64,000 nt of DNA from contig SUZX01000001.1 of assembly GCA_015059735.1 (NCBI GenBank), positions 218,734 through 282,733 on the forward strand. The letters are read 5' to 3'. A program made the position numbers and the translations under genes. The stretch comes from Rikenellaceae bacterium (GTDB lineage Bacteria > Bacteroidota > Bacteroidia > Bacteroidales > Rikenellaceae). The notes below the pieces were generated by a model. It made no database searches and had not been told where the DNA came from. It saw only the letters and a program-made list of their open reading frames with translations. Shown in pieces: positions 33,001-39,651 of this stretch. Each line of letters opens with the position of its first letter. Position 1 is the stretch's first letter.

Positions 33001-36000
33001 GTCGTTAGTTGCCAACAAGATGTTGGAGCGCAAAGGTTTCTTCAATGTTGATCAATTCTTTGCAACCTTTATGGAGGCAGATAATGAATTGGAGATCGGA
33101 GCAAACGGAAGACCGCAACAGAAAACCAATGTCCGGAGGTTTAGAAACAATGGATTATTCCAACAACTATTAAGCGAGTTTATCGACATCAAAGGAGAGG
33201 AAGATAATCCTGAGTTAGTACGCCCCGAAAGACATAATAAGGAGTATAAGATCGCTCAAAACGATCTCACAGCCGAAGTAATGGCCGAGGTACAAGGGTT
33301 ATTGAGCGACAATGACACCGTGCTGCAAGGAATTGGACACGCTCGCGCAGCGGCGTTCTCACCTTATGCGACATCTGTGCTTGGATTAAAGCCCAAGAAC
33401 TATCGGGAGTTTGTGAAGAACTCACCGAAAATTGATGCTACTATCAAAATGATAGAGCAAAACAAGAAAGACAGACCCGACGCCGGTCAGATCGTATATT
33501 CGGAGGTAGGCGTAGAGTTCTTCCCGATGATACGCGACTACTTGGTAAAAGAGAGCGGTTTCAAACCGGAGGAGGTACGTATTATTACGGGTGCTACATC
33601 TAACAGCGAACGGATCAACATTCAGACAGCGTTCAACGATGGCGTAGTTAAGGTGGTTATCGGTAGCCCTGCGATAAAGGAAGGATTAAATCTTCAAGGC
33701 AATACTACCGACATGTACATACTCTCCCTTCCTTGGAACTTCACACAGCTGCGGCAGATTGAGGGCCGAGGGTGGAGACAAGGCAACAAATGGGAGAACA
33801 TACGCATCAACTACATGCTGACGAATGATAGCGTAGATGTCTTTATGTTGCAACGATTGCAACTTAAACAAGGGCTATACAATGAGGCAATGAAAAGCGG
33901 CGCGGAGAGTCTCGACGTAAGCGATATTGACACTGCCGAATTAAAAACAGCACTGATAACAGACCCCTCAGTACGTGCCGAAATCGTGACCGTACAGGAG
34001 AGAGCGAAGCTGAATCAAGAGAGAACACAGGTTGAAGCCGACCTATCTTTTGTGACGCGCAAATATGAGGACTACAACAAACTCATGCGCAAGTACAACG
34101 ACCAACAGAAACTTATTGACTTCTACCGTAAATATGCGGAGGGAGGAGATTCGTATTGGGCTGAAAGAGTGGAGCGCGAAAAGGTCGTCTTACAGAAAAT
34201 CGCAAATGAGATAGAACAGGAAAAACAGAATCTTCTTAAAAAAGGGGTAAACGTTGATGATATTGAACGCCAAACAGAGCAGGCTCGAAAAGCTATTGAA
34301 AACATCCAAGAGAGAATAGACAACCTCAAAGAGTACCAGCAGGAACTAACGGAGAAGTACCGCAAGGAGAATGAGGCCAAAGCAGAGGAGCAGGGAGATT
34401 TGCTTTCAACGTACATCAAAGAACGCAAAGCGGAGAATAAGGGCGGATTCTACAAGATACGGCCACCGAAAAATGAGACAGAGGAAGACACCAAACGCTA
34501 CCGTCGCGGAGATGATATTTCGTTTGCTCATGAATACGATGCCGACTTTGCGGAGTTAGATACCGAATTCAAAACTCTTAACAAAACCGACAAGGCCGCA
34601 GTAAAAGCATGGAAAAAGAAAAAACTACATGTGGTAGAAGATTATCTTAACTTAATGTCGGAGGAACTCGGGTTACCTTGCAGCGTGCATGTATTCGATC
34701 ATAAGAATGAATATTCTTTGAATTCGGCAACTCGTCATGTCATTGAGATCCTCGCAGAAATAGAAGGTTTTGATCCCAAAGAAGCTTATTCGGAGGAAAA
34801 TCGGAATGGTGTCGATTTTGTAAGAAACTATCTCCAATCCACAATAGGATATTGTATTGGTAAAAATGGATTATACAACATCGGGCGGGCAAACAAGGAG
34901 AATAACTCCGCGCTTTGGTTAAATGCCTTACTTCACGAGAATGCTCATTTTTTAATCAAAGAATGGCAAACAGAAAATGAGTTGAGTCAGATTTGGTCCG
35001 AGGCATTGAAAAATCCTTCGGAAATAGTTACACGTGTTCAAAACGAATACGCAGACAGCTCCGACGCGAAAAAAGGTGGCGAAGTTATCGCATATACCGT
35101 TGGTAATAGCGTAACACCTGAAAGTATTGATGCCATAATGTCATATATAAAAGGCGATGGTAATATTTCTCTTGATGACATTATGAGAAGTTACAGCAAA
35201 TCATTACCTTTGACCAATAAGTTAGTATCAAGAATATTTGAATATATAAAATATGAGTACCAACAAAGAAGAGAAGAGCAATCCGAGCAATATATCGGAG
35301 AGAATCAAGAAACAGATAAAAGAGCTGGAAGAAAGCGGCAAAGCCAGTCGGTTAATCTACGAAATAATGAAAACGGGAGAGACTACGGAAACAACGGAGG
35401 ACGACGAGATGTAGCTTCCATTCTCGATGCCGCCAATCAATTAGCCACAGAACTTAACACGCCGATCCGCATCATAGAGGATATTGCCAAAATCCCTGAT
35501 CCCAAGATCAAGGCGTGGTACGACATCAAGACCAACGAAGTGGTATTGGTAGCCCCCAACGCCACGAGTATCGAGGATGCTCAACAATCCATACTACATG
35601 AGGTTGTAGCCCATAAGGGATTACGCGAACTCGTAGGCAAAGACCATTTCGAGGAGTTCCTCGACAAGGTATTCCGAGGTGCAGACAAAGATACCCGGGC
35701 CAAGATTGTTGCATTGGCAACAAAGAACGACTGGAATTTCCGACTGGCGACAGAGGAGTATATGGCCGGACTTGCCGAACAAGGTTTTGAGAATCGCACC
35801 GATCGTAACTTCTTCGAGAAAGTGCGCGACCTATTCCTCGACATGTTGCGTCGTGCTAAAATTGCTCTCGGATACCGCATTTCCGATAACGACCTGCGCT
35901 ATATGCTATGGCGCAGCTATCAGATGCAACGCAGCAAGGGTGCTATGGCCGTTGCTGAGAATGTTGATATGCAACGTAAGTTGGGTGTGGGGAACTTTCG

Positions 36001-38758
36001 CACCCGACAAATGAGCGAGGAGGAGCAGATAGTAGCACAAGCGAAAAAAGACGGCACCTATCTCAAAGCCCCGAATGGGCAGCCTACCAACCTTACACCC
36101 AAGCAATGGGCGCAAGTGCGCACCAAAGCATTTAAGAAGTGGTTTGGAGACTGGGAGAAGGCTGCTCGGATCGAGAAGTTGAAAAAGAGCGAATCAGTTA
36201 TAGCTACCGGCGAAGAGTATGTTGGGAAATATGAATTGAACAACAGATCGGCTGCCGACTACATCAATCGTGAGTTACGAGGAGAGTACACGAATAAAGA
36301 TACTGGTACCAATATTAAGATTACACGAAAAGGAGCATTTAAGGTTACGCGCCATGATGCCGAAAATGATGCACACCTAAAATCAATTGCTCTTATCCCT
36401 CAAATGCTTGGAAATGCCATCTTCATCACTGAGGAGCAGAATGATAAGAACAATACCGGTTTCGAAAGCTATCGCTATTATGTCATAGGTCTTAATATGG
36501 GCGGTGTTGATTACACGGCAAAACTTGTTATTGGACTGAAAAACGGAGAGACCTATTATGATCATGCCCTGACAGAAATAGAAAAAGCAAACCTCATCAA
36601 CGGAAGGGACGAAATATCAAGTTCGTTTACCGCTAATGAGGACGCCAATTCTATTGGCAAAGATAAGCGTTTGATTTCAATTCTCCAAACAAATGCGTCA
36701 AAAGTTGTTGATGCAAATGGTGAGCCAAAGGTTGTTGAACATTCTACATGGAACGATGACTTCTACATTTTCGATATGGATCGACTTGGCGAGTCGAGCG
36801 GTGATGAGGGGTTGTATGGTGCGGGATTCTATTTCGGCAACGTAGGTCGTACCGCAATGTATGGTGATAGAGCCATACAGGCATACCTAAATATGCGAAA
36901 ACCTTTGATATTGCCCGAGGATGATATCATGACCTCTTTCGACTATCTTGTTGAGAATTTCGACAAACAAGGGTTACGTGATATCGTTGTGAAGAACGGA
37001 GGCAAATCGGCTTCTATGGGCGAGATCATAGATGCCATTAAAGAGGTGCAGGCCAACCATCGTAACGGTGAGTACAATGAACTCATCGAAGAGATGAAAC
37101 AATATTGGACACCATCTTCTGCCGAAGATAGAGTGATCGAGCAGACGATATTCCGTAAGGTAGGTTTCGCATTCTACCGTGCTCTTACGCCGTTTATTGA
37201 AAAGAATATTGGACAACGAGAGTTCACCGAGGCGTTGCGCAATGCAGGATATGACGGTGTAATTTTCAACGATACAGAGTTTGTGGTTTACAACCCCTCC
37301 CAAATCAAGTCTGCAACGGATAATATCGGCACGTTCAATTCGAGCAACGACGATATCCGCTACCGCAGAGCCAGTGTTGCACCTCCGTCATCAGGGGTTG
37401 CACGCCAAAAGTATAACAAGGCAGTGCGCTCTTACAACAAAAGCGGAGAAATAAAGAGATTTGAGAATATGGCATATCGTCTGCGAGAGGCATACCAAGA
37501 TAGTATGTTGTCTTTGCGCGAATTGTATAGTGCTATTCTCGAAGAAACAGGCAACGACCTACATGATTTCGAGGACGCATACAAAGCGGAGAACCGTATG
37601 AGTTCCGAGAATAAGGCACAAGCCGAAATCTATATGCGGGATTTCTACAAGCCATTGCAAGATGCGGTACGAGGTCTTATTGAGGATGGCGCAGAATATA
37701 ACGACATTGTTCGCTATATGATTGCGAAACACGGCTTAGAGCGCAATGAAGTATTCTCAAAGCGAGATGCAGAAAAAGATGGCGGCACTTGGGATGGAGA
37801 AGTCAAGCGCGACTATTCGGGCTTGACCGAACTCACGCAAGATTCTGACAATTTTACTGACCTCGCACAACAAATGGTTGATGACTTTGAGAGCGAATAC
37901 GACACAACTATCTTTTGGGATAGAGTGAATGCCGCAACCAAAGAAACACTGCGTAAGAGTTACGAAAGTGGCCTTTATGCGAAAGATACTTACGAGCAGG
38001 TGCGCGATATGTTCCAATTCTATATCCCTTTGCGAGGTTGGGACGCTAATGTTGCTGCCAACGAGTATGAGTATTTATCAAGCAATCGTCTAATGCTGTC
38101 GCCAACACTCAAAACAGCACATGGCCGTAAAAGTATTGCAGATGATCCATTGGCAACAATTGGCTACATGGCAGAGAGTGCAATTGTTCAAGGCAACAGA
38201 AACCTAATGAAACAGAATGTTGACGACCTGCGCAAGTTGCGTGACTATCCGTGCGAACCGTATCAGGAGAAATATAGAGATCTCTTTATGCTCACGTTCT
38301 ATCTCCTCGGAATTAATCCTATTGACCTGTTCTCCCTAAAAGAGATCATAAATGGACGCATAGAATACCGCCGGTCGAAGACAGGGCGTTTGTTCTCTAT
38401 AAAGGTAGAACCTGAGGCTATGGCGATTATTGATAAATATAGAGGTGAAGACTTCCTGCTCGATGTTCTGGATATCTACGGTGATTACAAAGACTTTGCC
38501 CACCGTATGAATAGTAACCTACAAAAGATCGGACCATGTGATCGCAAAGGCCTCGGAGGACGTAAATATATTGATCCGCTCTTTCCGAAGATCTCGATCT
38601 ATTGGGCGCGACATACGTGGGCAACATTGGCAGCTGAAATAGATATCCCCGACGATACCATTGCGCTTGGTCATTCTTCGGGGAATAGGGTTACCAATAT
38701 ATATCAGAAGAAAGTTGACGTAGCTAATAGAGCCGTTATTGATTATTTGAGAGGGTAA
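23882..38758 (+). CDS. Giant (4958 aa) polyvalent phage/MGE protein with an integrase catalytic domain fused at the C-terminus
   Basis: Uninterrupted ORF; contains N6-adenine methylase (LEPSVGTGNFIEA; IGNPPYGSHRGFY), SNF2-like helicase (HEVGFGKT; FDEVHN; LLLSATPFTNKPLEYYS; IEGRGWRQGNKWENIRINY), pyrophosphatase-like, metallopeptidase-like and ART-like modules. Confidence 0.9.
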   Translation: MPKYIVNGKTYNIPDDKVEGFENKYPNATVEYHNDDKTYRIPLNKREGFLKQFPNASTTAQPTPTPQPERQVEPMKTDSIRPTQAIQPEMKIAKEQPVHNVEEVMQDMKKNPDDFFVSNSANTEQQQVNRIQVSELSTAIDEGLNRRAQELDIEARNKPSRMQPYPEFGMLPPISTGREEDSEYRTYFAAKNALKDAQRIIDEADRSINAGNYNSWLSDTFVGGAARGFGEKFFDVRTWDFGITNTTDNLMILRALNAFDKGLPLTDAQRMLLDAKAVELATNAYFGSYLGRGYKAGSVTAESIPFMLEMAISPLSTAGSSATSKLARYALSRYAVVKAATRVAGDIAGAAGMAATTGVGRVAGGTLKRMQGKIVPIQTEDGQTVFGDHVDVEDFSTAFAKSFAGTTIENYSEMFGTYFGPILGTAGKGISKGLDKVGLSKVNQLLNDIQTSDLVKLVSDFEKNAQWNGLIGEYAEEVAGNIMNAVVVEDMTLDTNKDTGVFNLDQNIDTFLGVSLLGGSLSFAKTIGYAGSKYNQKRQMDKADIQGSATFGADEWKGIHDALNENADKAKETLSAIMSNPEISNDKKVAALNYAGAVQKYRGAWMISEKKIAENPHSPQSDKDASFDNGYTLEAPQEMNDAKNSLDYQRQNIRRLFGTTEDVDVDKILGNDITSAIQRFGLGNQEIETAIQDYFNAKATYDGMIQRQRDNIDTAVAASDATIDSHVSQTDGMIHPAKMNVDDRPVYVVSGNIVMNDDNTGIDRQNSDESIIIVDADTGRKEFTDPASVLSVDPAIDPLAEKQIAQQQIREQMSQQASDKIEGVLAFQPNDQYILTDEQGVQHTAQVVMDNGDGTVAMMLDNVAEPQILSKEAVQQMAEMTNLARLNQFEQEKAAERIAQAEAEREAQRPVYRPKDRITLRTADGSTVYGIVTTEADENGMIEVYTGRPIKGKAKVALFSRDELDAMVIEHNGGSNEMVEEQQQVMQPTVETVQQSLPIEQPAQVVERKQQEEQEPASILSRIPVDEQGNPQFEEAPVQDTWAALVEMNGGDTAEALDTAQQMLSIAQKELNKVQKQKSKGGTNVMEIQRSKDEQKAKVQALQTKVQYWTDVAGFQSEQERMAKIIAKVERKAKMRDARAALDQKGRYAKENAQLGDYLDFRDFVMRSIATGGITFKWADSTTGTKGLGAHLGLKGSRAEMGRRIWMLNNETGEYPEVAAERLLQGYANTISGEGNAEEITGLTSIDALNEVLDVIATYDSPRDMFAAAQERHADIEEDVADYEEELIEEYEPIETNIPTAEEYEQAQQEFEGDITDNQNNPLNLDGALKIESVDNINDITDDDFETPYRNVQLPQLPNNVQEAIGVGGRPIVIKKSIFEKNGETHVELSPTDSREILQSALYNPNLVGTTQPIKRPDYKVAIQTGEKNAVVVLDVYRKKDYVEIVGWRKVNARGLEKMKRQAEREGGQFLILSPNEGSAAALSALPSGLSSESKDTTISPNSNTLGEKVAQAEAEVNIEPTEKQKEAGNYKKGHVQIGTFNVTIEQPKGSVRSGVDANGNKWETTMQNTYGYIRGTEGVDGDHIDVFLSDDIDGWNGRMVFVVDQVNPSDGSFDEHKVMMGFNDLNDAETAYLNNYEDGWQGLGTITGVPVEEFEKWIDSSHRKTKPFAEYKSVKATEGQSTKSKYGKYQQFHDEFIEGLNAKKFIPNISQIRTNIRQLKKKIKALESGMAMNVSSDEEFAKVQATVDDATDQLNAYNDILDTINKQMKEVERQAAIDRIDAAIKRIDEHQTQQKHDDDAPISMTDMIEHHAEERNDIETLSKQYEEAYTEYFKYPVLGSGANASTAPITVIERVRYYGSRLQDALKEQSKSEQKGLVERRNAIKKHLNDIQDEVKRKAVFSSAFKDLVSEDDKYSIRINKVDGAKRTVVADLNTENIGGESLELSFEEMANILHHNNWVEAQPNQEKSAKPQSGNKLVTDERYAELRERMRKKLGGQMNMGIDPEILAIGTEMAVYHVEKGARKFIDYAKAMIEDMGDAIRPYLKAFYNGARELPEVDAAGYTAEMTPYDEVRTFDVANFDKENISAMATAETVAREMEVEQEAEVAQDHFKKLRSKRGKSEKKTVTSQQSLFNNNEDGAERNENSRTDNSGTQLGSEALSDPEQVGARTSVQNATRNSESERRGPRNSRRESGNGPQYDVNKNYTNEEISEIVSSVTDIAVNGKVVITGTITDDIKAICHQYESGGVAKKGRGILDEYYTDGKIVDAVNMLIAPYFKTATAIRVLEPSVGTGNFIEAVKNIQTSEIAAFEINETTARIAKVLYPNVDVNLRSFETEFIDDTGRKKPLPQKYNLVIGNPPYGSHRGFYKGLGEESKIARYEDYFVKRSLDVLDEGGVLAMVLPSSWIDRHSKYGGYTIEAAYRLPSGAFEATQVGTDIVVLKKDTSIPVTEHAPYFQQYPERVLGEVKQRKGRYGKMEEYVEGSIDDAIDAIEREHAEALAEQLNIDKTNDNLNDIQSAIEETGSADKAKAIVESEKAAENKPSGKTSTNTRQGKYKVELNRGAETVPTSAQFSHEFSEGEVEAFADTDYDGTVNDPAKHRKYVNYIGGKTIHDFYYAEGDIYSKLAQLEQERGYIVDNFGVEQYEKQKRLLENVLPKQKGLSEITISPNTAFVKNLHISTDEGSTSLKDLFITFLRNLPYEAFGNSSSWEVVGYVQNEQVYGQDKQRNQLIRERRKQAANDLFVKFLNEELSEGAREQVVKAFNREYNAVYRPDYSKVPLFSNINKDFKGRPLKLTSVQLAGIGRMTVKGVGVLAHEVGFGKTLSGVLAMHEAMTRGFAKKPLVIVPNDNILKQWVETINEALPNATVNTLGNLGANYDLTDFEINDGEFTIMTYEGLKAMSFSDATYNRLAARFSYITEDLTKHQSERDAQKRIEKQKELKGKMIRGAKTTYGFEDFGFDWLTFDEVHNANHIVSKVRLDKSVASDFRSQSQRTSDLGLKTWLAAQYIQEENNGRNVLLLSATPFTNKPLEYYSILSLVANKMLERKGFFNVDQFFATFMEADNELEIGANGRPQQKTNVRRFRNNGLFQQLLSEFIDIKGEEDNPELVRPERHNKEYKIAQNDLTAEVMAEVQGLLSDNDTVLQGIGHARAAAFSPYATSVLGLKPKNYREFVKNSPKIDATIKMIEQNKKDRPDAGQIVYSEVGVEFFPMIRDYLVKESGFKPEEVRIITGATSNSERINIQTAFNDGVVKVVIGSPAIKEGLNLQGNTTDMYILSLPWNFTQLRQIEGRGWRQGNKWENIRINYMLTNDSVDVFMLQRLQLKQGLYNEAMKSGAESLDVSDIDTAELKTALITDPSVRAEIVTVQERAKLNQERTQVEADLSFVTRKYEDYNKLMRKYNDQQKLIDFYRKYAEGGDSYWAERVEREKVVLQKIANEIEQEKQNLLKKGVNVDDIERQTEQARKAIENIQERIDNLKEYQQELTEKYRKENEAKAEEQGDLLSTYIKERKAENKGGFYKIRPPKNETEEDTKRYRRGDDISFAHEYDADFAELDTEFKTLNKTDKAAVKAWKKKKLHVVEDYLNLMSEELGLPCSVHVFDHKNEYSLNSATRHVIEILAEIEGFDPKEAYSEENRNGVDFVRNYLQSTIGYCIGKNGLYNIGRANKENNSALWLNALLHENAHFLIKEWQTENELSQIWSEALKNPSEIVTRVQNEYADSSDAKKGGEVIAYTVGNSVTPESIDAIMSYIKGDGNISLDDIMRSYSKSLPLTNKLVSRIFEYIKYEYQQRREEQSEQYIGENQETDKRAGRKRQSQSVNLRNNENGRDYGNNGGRRDVASILDAANQLATELNTPIRIIEDIAKIPDPKIKAWYDIKTNEVVLVAPNATSIEDAQQSILHEVVAHKGLRELVGKDHFEEFLDKVFRGADKDTRAKIVALATKNDWNFRLATEEYMAGLAEQGFENRTDRNFFEKVRDLFLDMLRRAKIALGYRISDNDLRYMLWRSYQMQRSKGAMAVAENVDMQRKLGVGNFRTRQMSEEEQIVAQAKKDGTYLKAPNGQPTNLTPKQWAQVRTKAFKKWFGDWEKAARIEKLKKSESVIATGEEYVGKYELNNRSAADYINRELRGEYTNKDTGTNIKITRKGAFKVTRHDAENDAHLKSIALIPQMLGNAIFITEEQNDKNNTGFESYRYYVIGLNMGGVDYTAKLVIGLKNGETYYDHALTEIEKANLINGRDEISSSFTANEDANSIGKDKRLISILQTNASKVVDANGEPKVVEHSTWNDDFYIFDMDRLGESSGDEGLYGAGFYFGNVGRTAMYGDRAIQAYLNMRKPLILPEDDIMTSFDYLVENFDKQGLRDIVVKNGGKSASMGEIIDAIKEVQANHRNGEYNELIEEMKQYWTPSSAEDRVIEQTIFRKVGFAFYRALTPFIEKNIGQREFTEALRNAGYDGVIFNDTEFVVYNPSQIKSATDNIGTFNSSNDDIRYRRASVAPPSSGVARQKYNKAVRSYNKSGEIKRFENMAYRLREAYQDSMLSLRELYSAILEETGNDLHDFEDAYKAENRMSSENKAQAEIYMRDFYKPLQDAVRGLIEDGAEYNDIVRYMIAKHGLERNEVFSKRDAEKDGGTWDGEVKRDYSGLTELTQDSDNFTDLAQQMVDDFESEYDTTIFWDRVNAATKETLRKSYESGLYAKDTYEQVRDMFQFYIPLRGWDANVAANEYEYLSSNRLMLSPTLKTAHGRKSIADDPLATIGYMAESAIVQGNRNLMKQNVDDLRKLRDYPCEPYQEKYRDLFMLTFYLLGINPIDLFSLKEIINGRIEYRRSKTGRLFSIKVEPEAMAIIDKYRGEDFLLDVLDIYGDYKDFAHRMNSNLQKIGPCDRKGLGGRKYIDPLFPKISIYWARHTWATLAAEIDIPDDTIALGHSSGNRVTNIYQKKVDVANRAVIDYLRG
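28000..28330 (+). other. Possible BECR-type (barnase/EndoU/ColE5/RelE-like) nuclease module of the giant protein
   Basis: VELSPTDSREILQSALYNPNLV...KNAVVVLDVYRKKDYVEIVGWRKVNARGLEKMKRQAEREGGQFLILSP resembles nuclease-like modules of polyvalent proteins; recognised by pattern only. Confidence 0.4.
28440..28910 (+). other. Inorganic-pyrophosphatase-like polyvalent module
   Basis: GNYKKGHVQIGTFNVTIEQPKGSVRSGVDANGNKWETTMQNTYGYIRGTEGVDGDHIDVFLSDD...FVVDQVNPSDGSFDEHKVMMGF. Confidence 0.75.
30300..30491 (+). CDS. Candidate overprinted ORF (63 aa) nested in the giant gene, +1 frame relative to it
   Basis: MEQKETKTPEQIIAELNLDPKHFPILSKWEPEHLYKTLQGIAKASGGDLGTAAVNLEMDLSMM* looks protein-like, whereas the giant frame here is low-complexity (ERNENSRTDNSGTQ...RNSESERRGPRNSRRESGNG). 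Confidence 0.4.
   Translation: MEQKETKTPEQIIAELNLDPKHFPILSKWEPEHLYKTLQGIAKASGGDLGTAAVNLEMDLSMM
30640..31260 (+). other. N6-adenine DNA methyltransferase module
   Basis: Motif I LEPSVGTGNF and catalytic NPPYG at 30958-30972, LDEGGVLAMVLPSSW. Confidence 0.85.
32220..34000 (+). other. SNF2/superfamily II helicase module
   Basis: HEVGFGKT (Walker A-like), DEVH-type motif II, SATPF, and QIEGRGWRQGNKW (motif VI). Confidence 0.85.
34650..35050 (+). other. Candidate metallopeptidase-like module 1 (LHENAHFLIKEW)
   Basis: HENAH (HExxH) in a hydrophobic helix context (LWLNALLHENAHFLIKEW). Confidence 0.5.
35253..35414 (+). CDS. Candidate overprinted ORF (53 aa) nested in the giant gene, same +1 frame
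   Basis: MSTNKEEKSNPSNISERIKKQIKELEESGKASRLIYEIMKTGETTETTEDDEM*; the giant frame here is Q/R/N-rich linker (YQQRREEQSEQYIGENQETDKRAGRKRQSQSVNLRNNENGRDYGNNGGRRD). Confidence 0.45.
   Translation: MSTNKEEKSNPSNISERIKKQIKELEESGKASRLIYEIMKTGETTETTEDDEM
35420..35900 (+). other. Candidate metallopeptidase-like module 2 (SILHEVVAHKGLREL)
   Basis: QQSILHEVVAHKGLRELVG...ATEEYMAGLAEQG, like the HEvvGHxGLR modules of polyvalent proteins. Confidence 0.6.
36050..37370 (+). other. LPD-type plus ADP-ribosyltransferase-like module
   Basis: LTPKQWAQVRTKAFKKWFGDWE...PKVVEHSTWNDDFYIFDMDRLGESSGDEGLYGAGFYF...EFVVYNPSQIKSATDNIGTFN. Confidence 0.7.
38219..38758 (+). pseudogene. C-terminal catalytic domain of a second tyrosine recombinase, fused in frame to the giant ORF
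   Basis: VDDLRKLRDYPCEPYQEKYRDLFMLTFYLLGINPIDLFSLKEIINGRIEYRRSKTGRLFSIK...WARHTWATLAAEIDIPDDTIALGHSSGNRVTNIYQKKVDVANRAVIDYL aligns along its length with the intact integrase, with small in-frame deletions. Confidence 0.92.
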
Positions 38759-38760
38759 GG

Positions 38761-39195
38761 CTACTCTAAATGATAAGCGTTATTCAAAGTTGCATTACAA
38801 TTATATTTAGACATTAACTCTTGTATTTCTTCCTCTGTGTAATGCAAAGAGTAGCGCAGCATGAGATTATGAAGGTTGAAGTTGTGTATCATTAGTAACT
38901 TTCTTGCCTCATCTTCATCTATGCACTCTTGGCAAATACTAGCATTCTCTTTTATGAGTATGTCATACTTTGCTGACTTTACGCTGAACCAAGCTCCATC
39001 ACTTAGAGGGCATTCATTCGAGTCATGGATAACTATATATGAGATGTTTTTGTCAATTACCGTTTTTTCTTCATAATATTTATCTCTACCTACTATTGGG
39101 AGCACTGTTGGTATGCAATATATTAATAATATTATGGCGAATAATGTGCACAGAAAAATACTGTATATTTTCCCTCCACTCATTTGCTCTCTCAT
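38761..39195 (-). CDS. Hypothetical membrane-anchored protein
   Basis: Single TM IYSIFLCTLFAIILLIYCIPTVLPIVG; plausible composition. Confidence 0.5.
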   Translation of the reverse strand: MREQMSGGKIYSIFLCTLFAIILLIYCIPTVLPIVGRDKYYEEKTVIDKNISYIVIHDSNECPLSDGAWFSVKSAKYDILIKENASICQECIDEDEARKLLMIHNFNLHNLMLRYSLHYTEEEIQELMSKYNCNATLNNAYHLE

Positions 39196-39279
39196 TATTC
39201 CATTGTATTAAGTTTTATTTCAAGATAGTAACTAACAGAGTGGCTAACCCTATCACAATTGTTGCAATAATACTCCATT

Positions 39280-39588
39280 TTACAAGTTTATTGTTTTTAC
39301 GTTGTGCTTTTCCATTTGTTCGTTATGCCGTTCTGTGGCAATTCGCTCTGCTTTTTCTTTCCCACTCCACGCTCCTATGCTTGCGAAATGTTTTCCTGTT
39401 TCGTTTATTGTGAAGATAGGTGTAGCTCCTTTCGATGTGGGGTATGCTCTTCCGTACATTCCTAATAATCTTAAAGCATTATCTAAGTCAACACTATTCG
39501 CGTTGATCTGAAACGGATAACAATGTCCATCATTAGATTTAGCTGCATTTATCAATATCTTCTCTGCAAGTAATTTAATATCGTCCAT
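39280..39588 (-). CDS. Hypothetical small protein
   Basis: MDDIKLLAEKILINAAKSNDGHCYPFQINANSVDLDNALRLLGMYGRAYPTSKG..., protein-like composition. Confidence 0.5.
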   Translation of the reverse strand: MDDIKLLAEKILINAAKSNDGHCYPFQINANSVDLDNALRLLGMYGRAYPTSKGATPIFTINETGKHFASIGAWSGKEKAERIATERHNEQMEKHNVKTINL

Positions 39589-39651
39589 CTTTTCTGTATT
39601 GCGTGTTTTTATATTTCTCTCAACGTCTAATTAATTCATCCGTTCTATTGA

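Noticed and set aside
23911-38627. Many minus-strand ORFs under the giant gene
   Set aside because: All explained as antisense of the giant reading frame; no motifs or coherent gene order.
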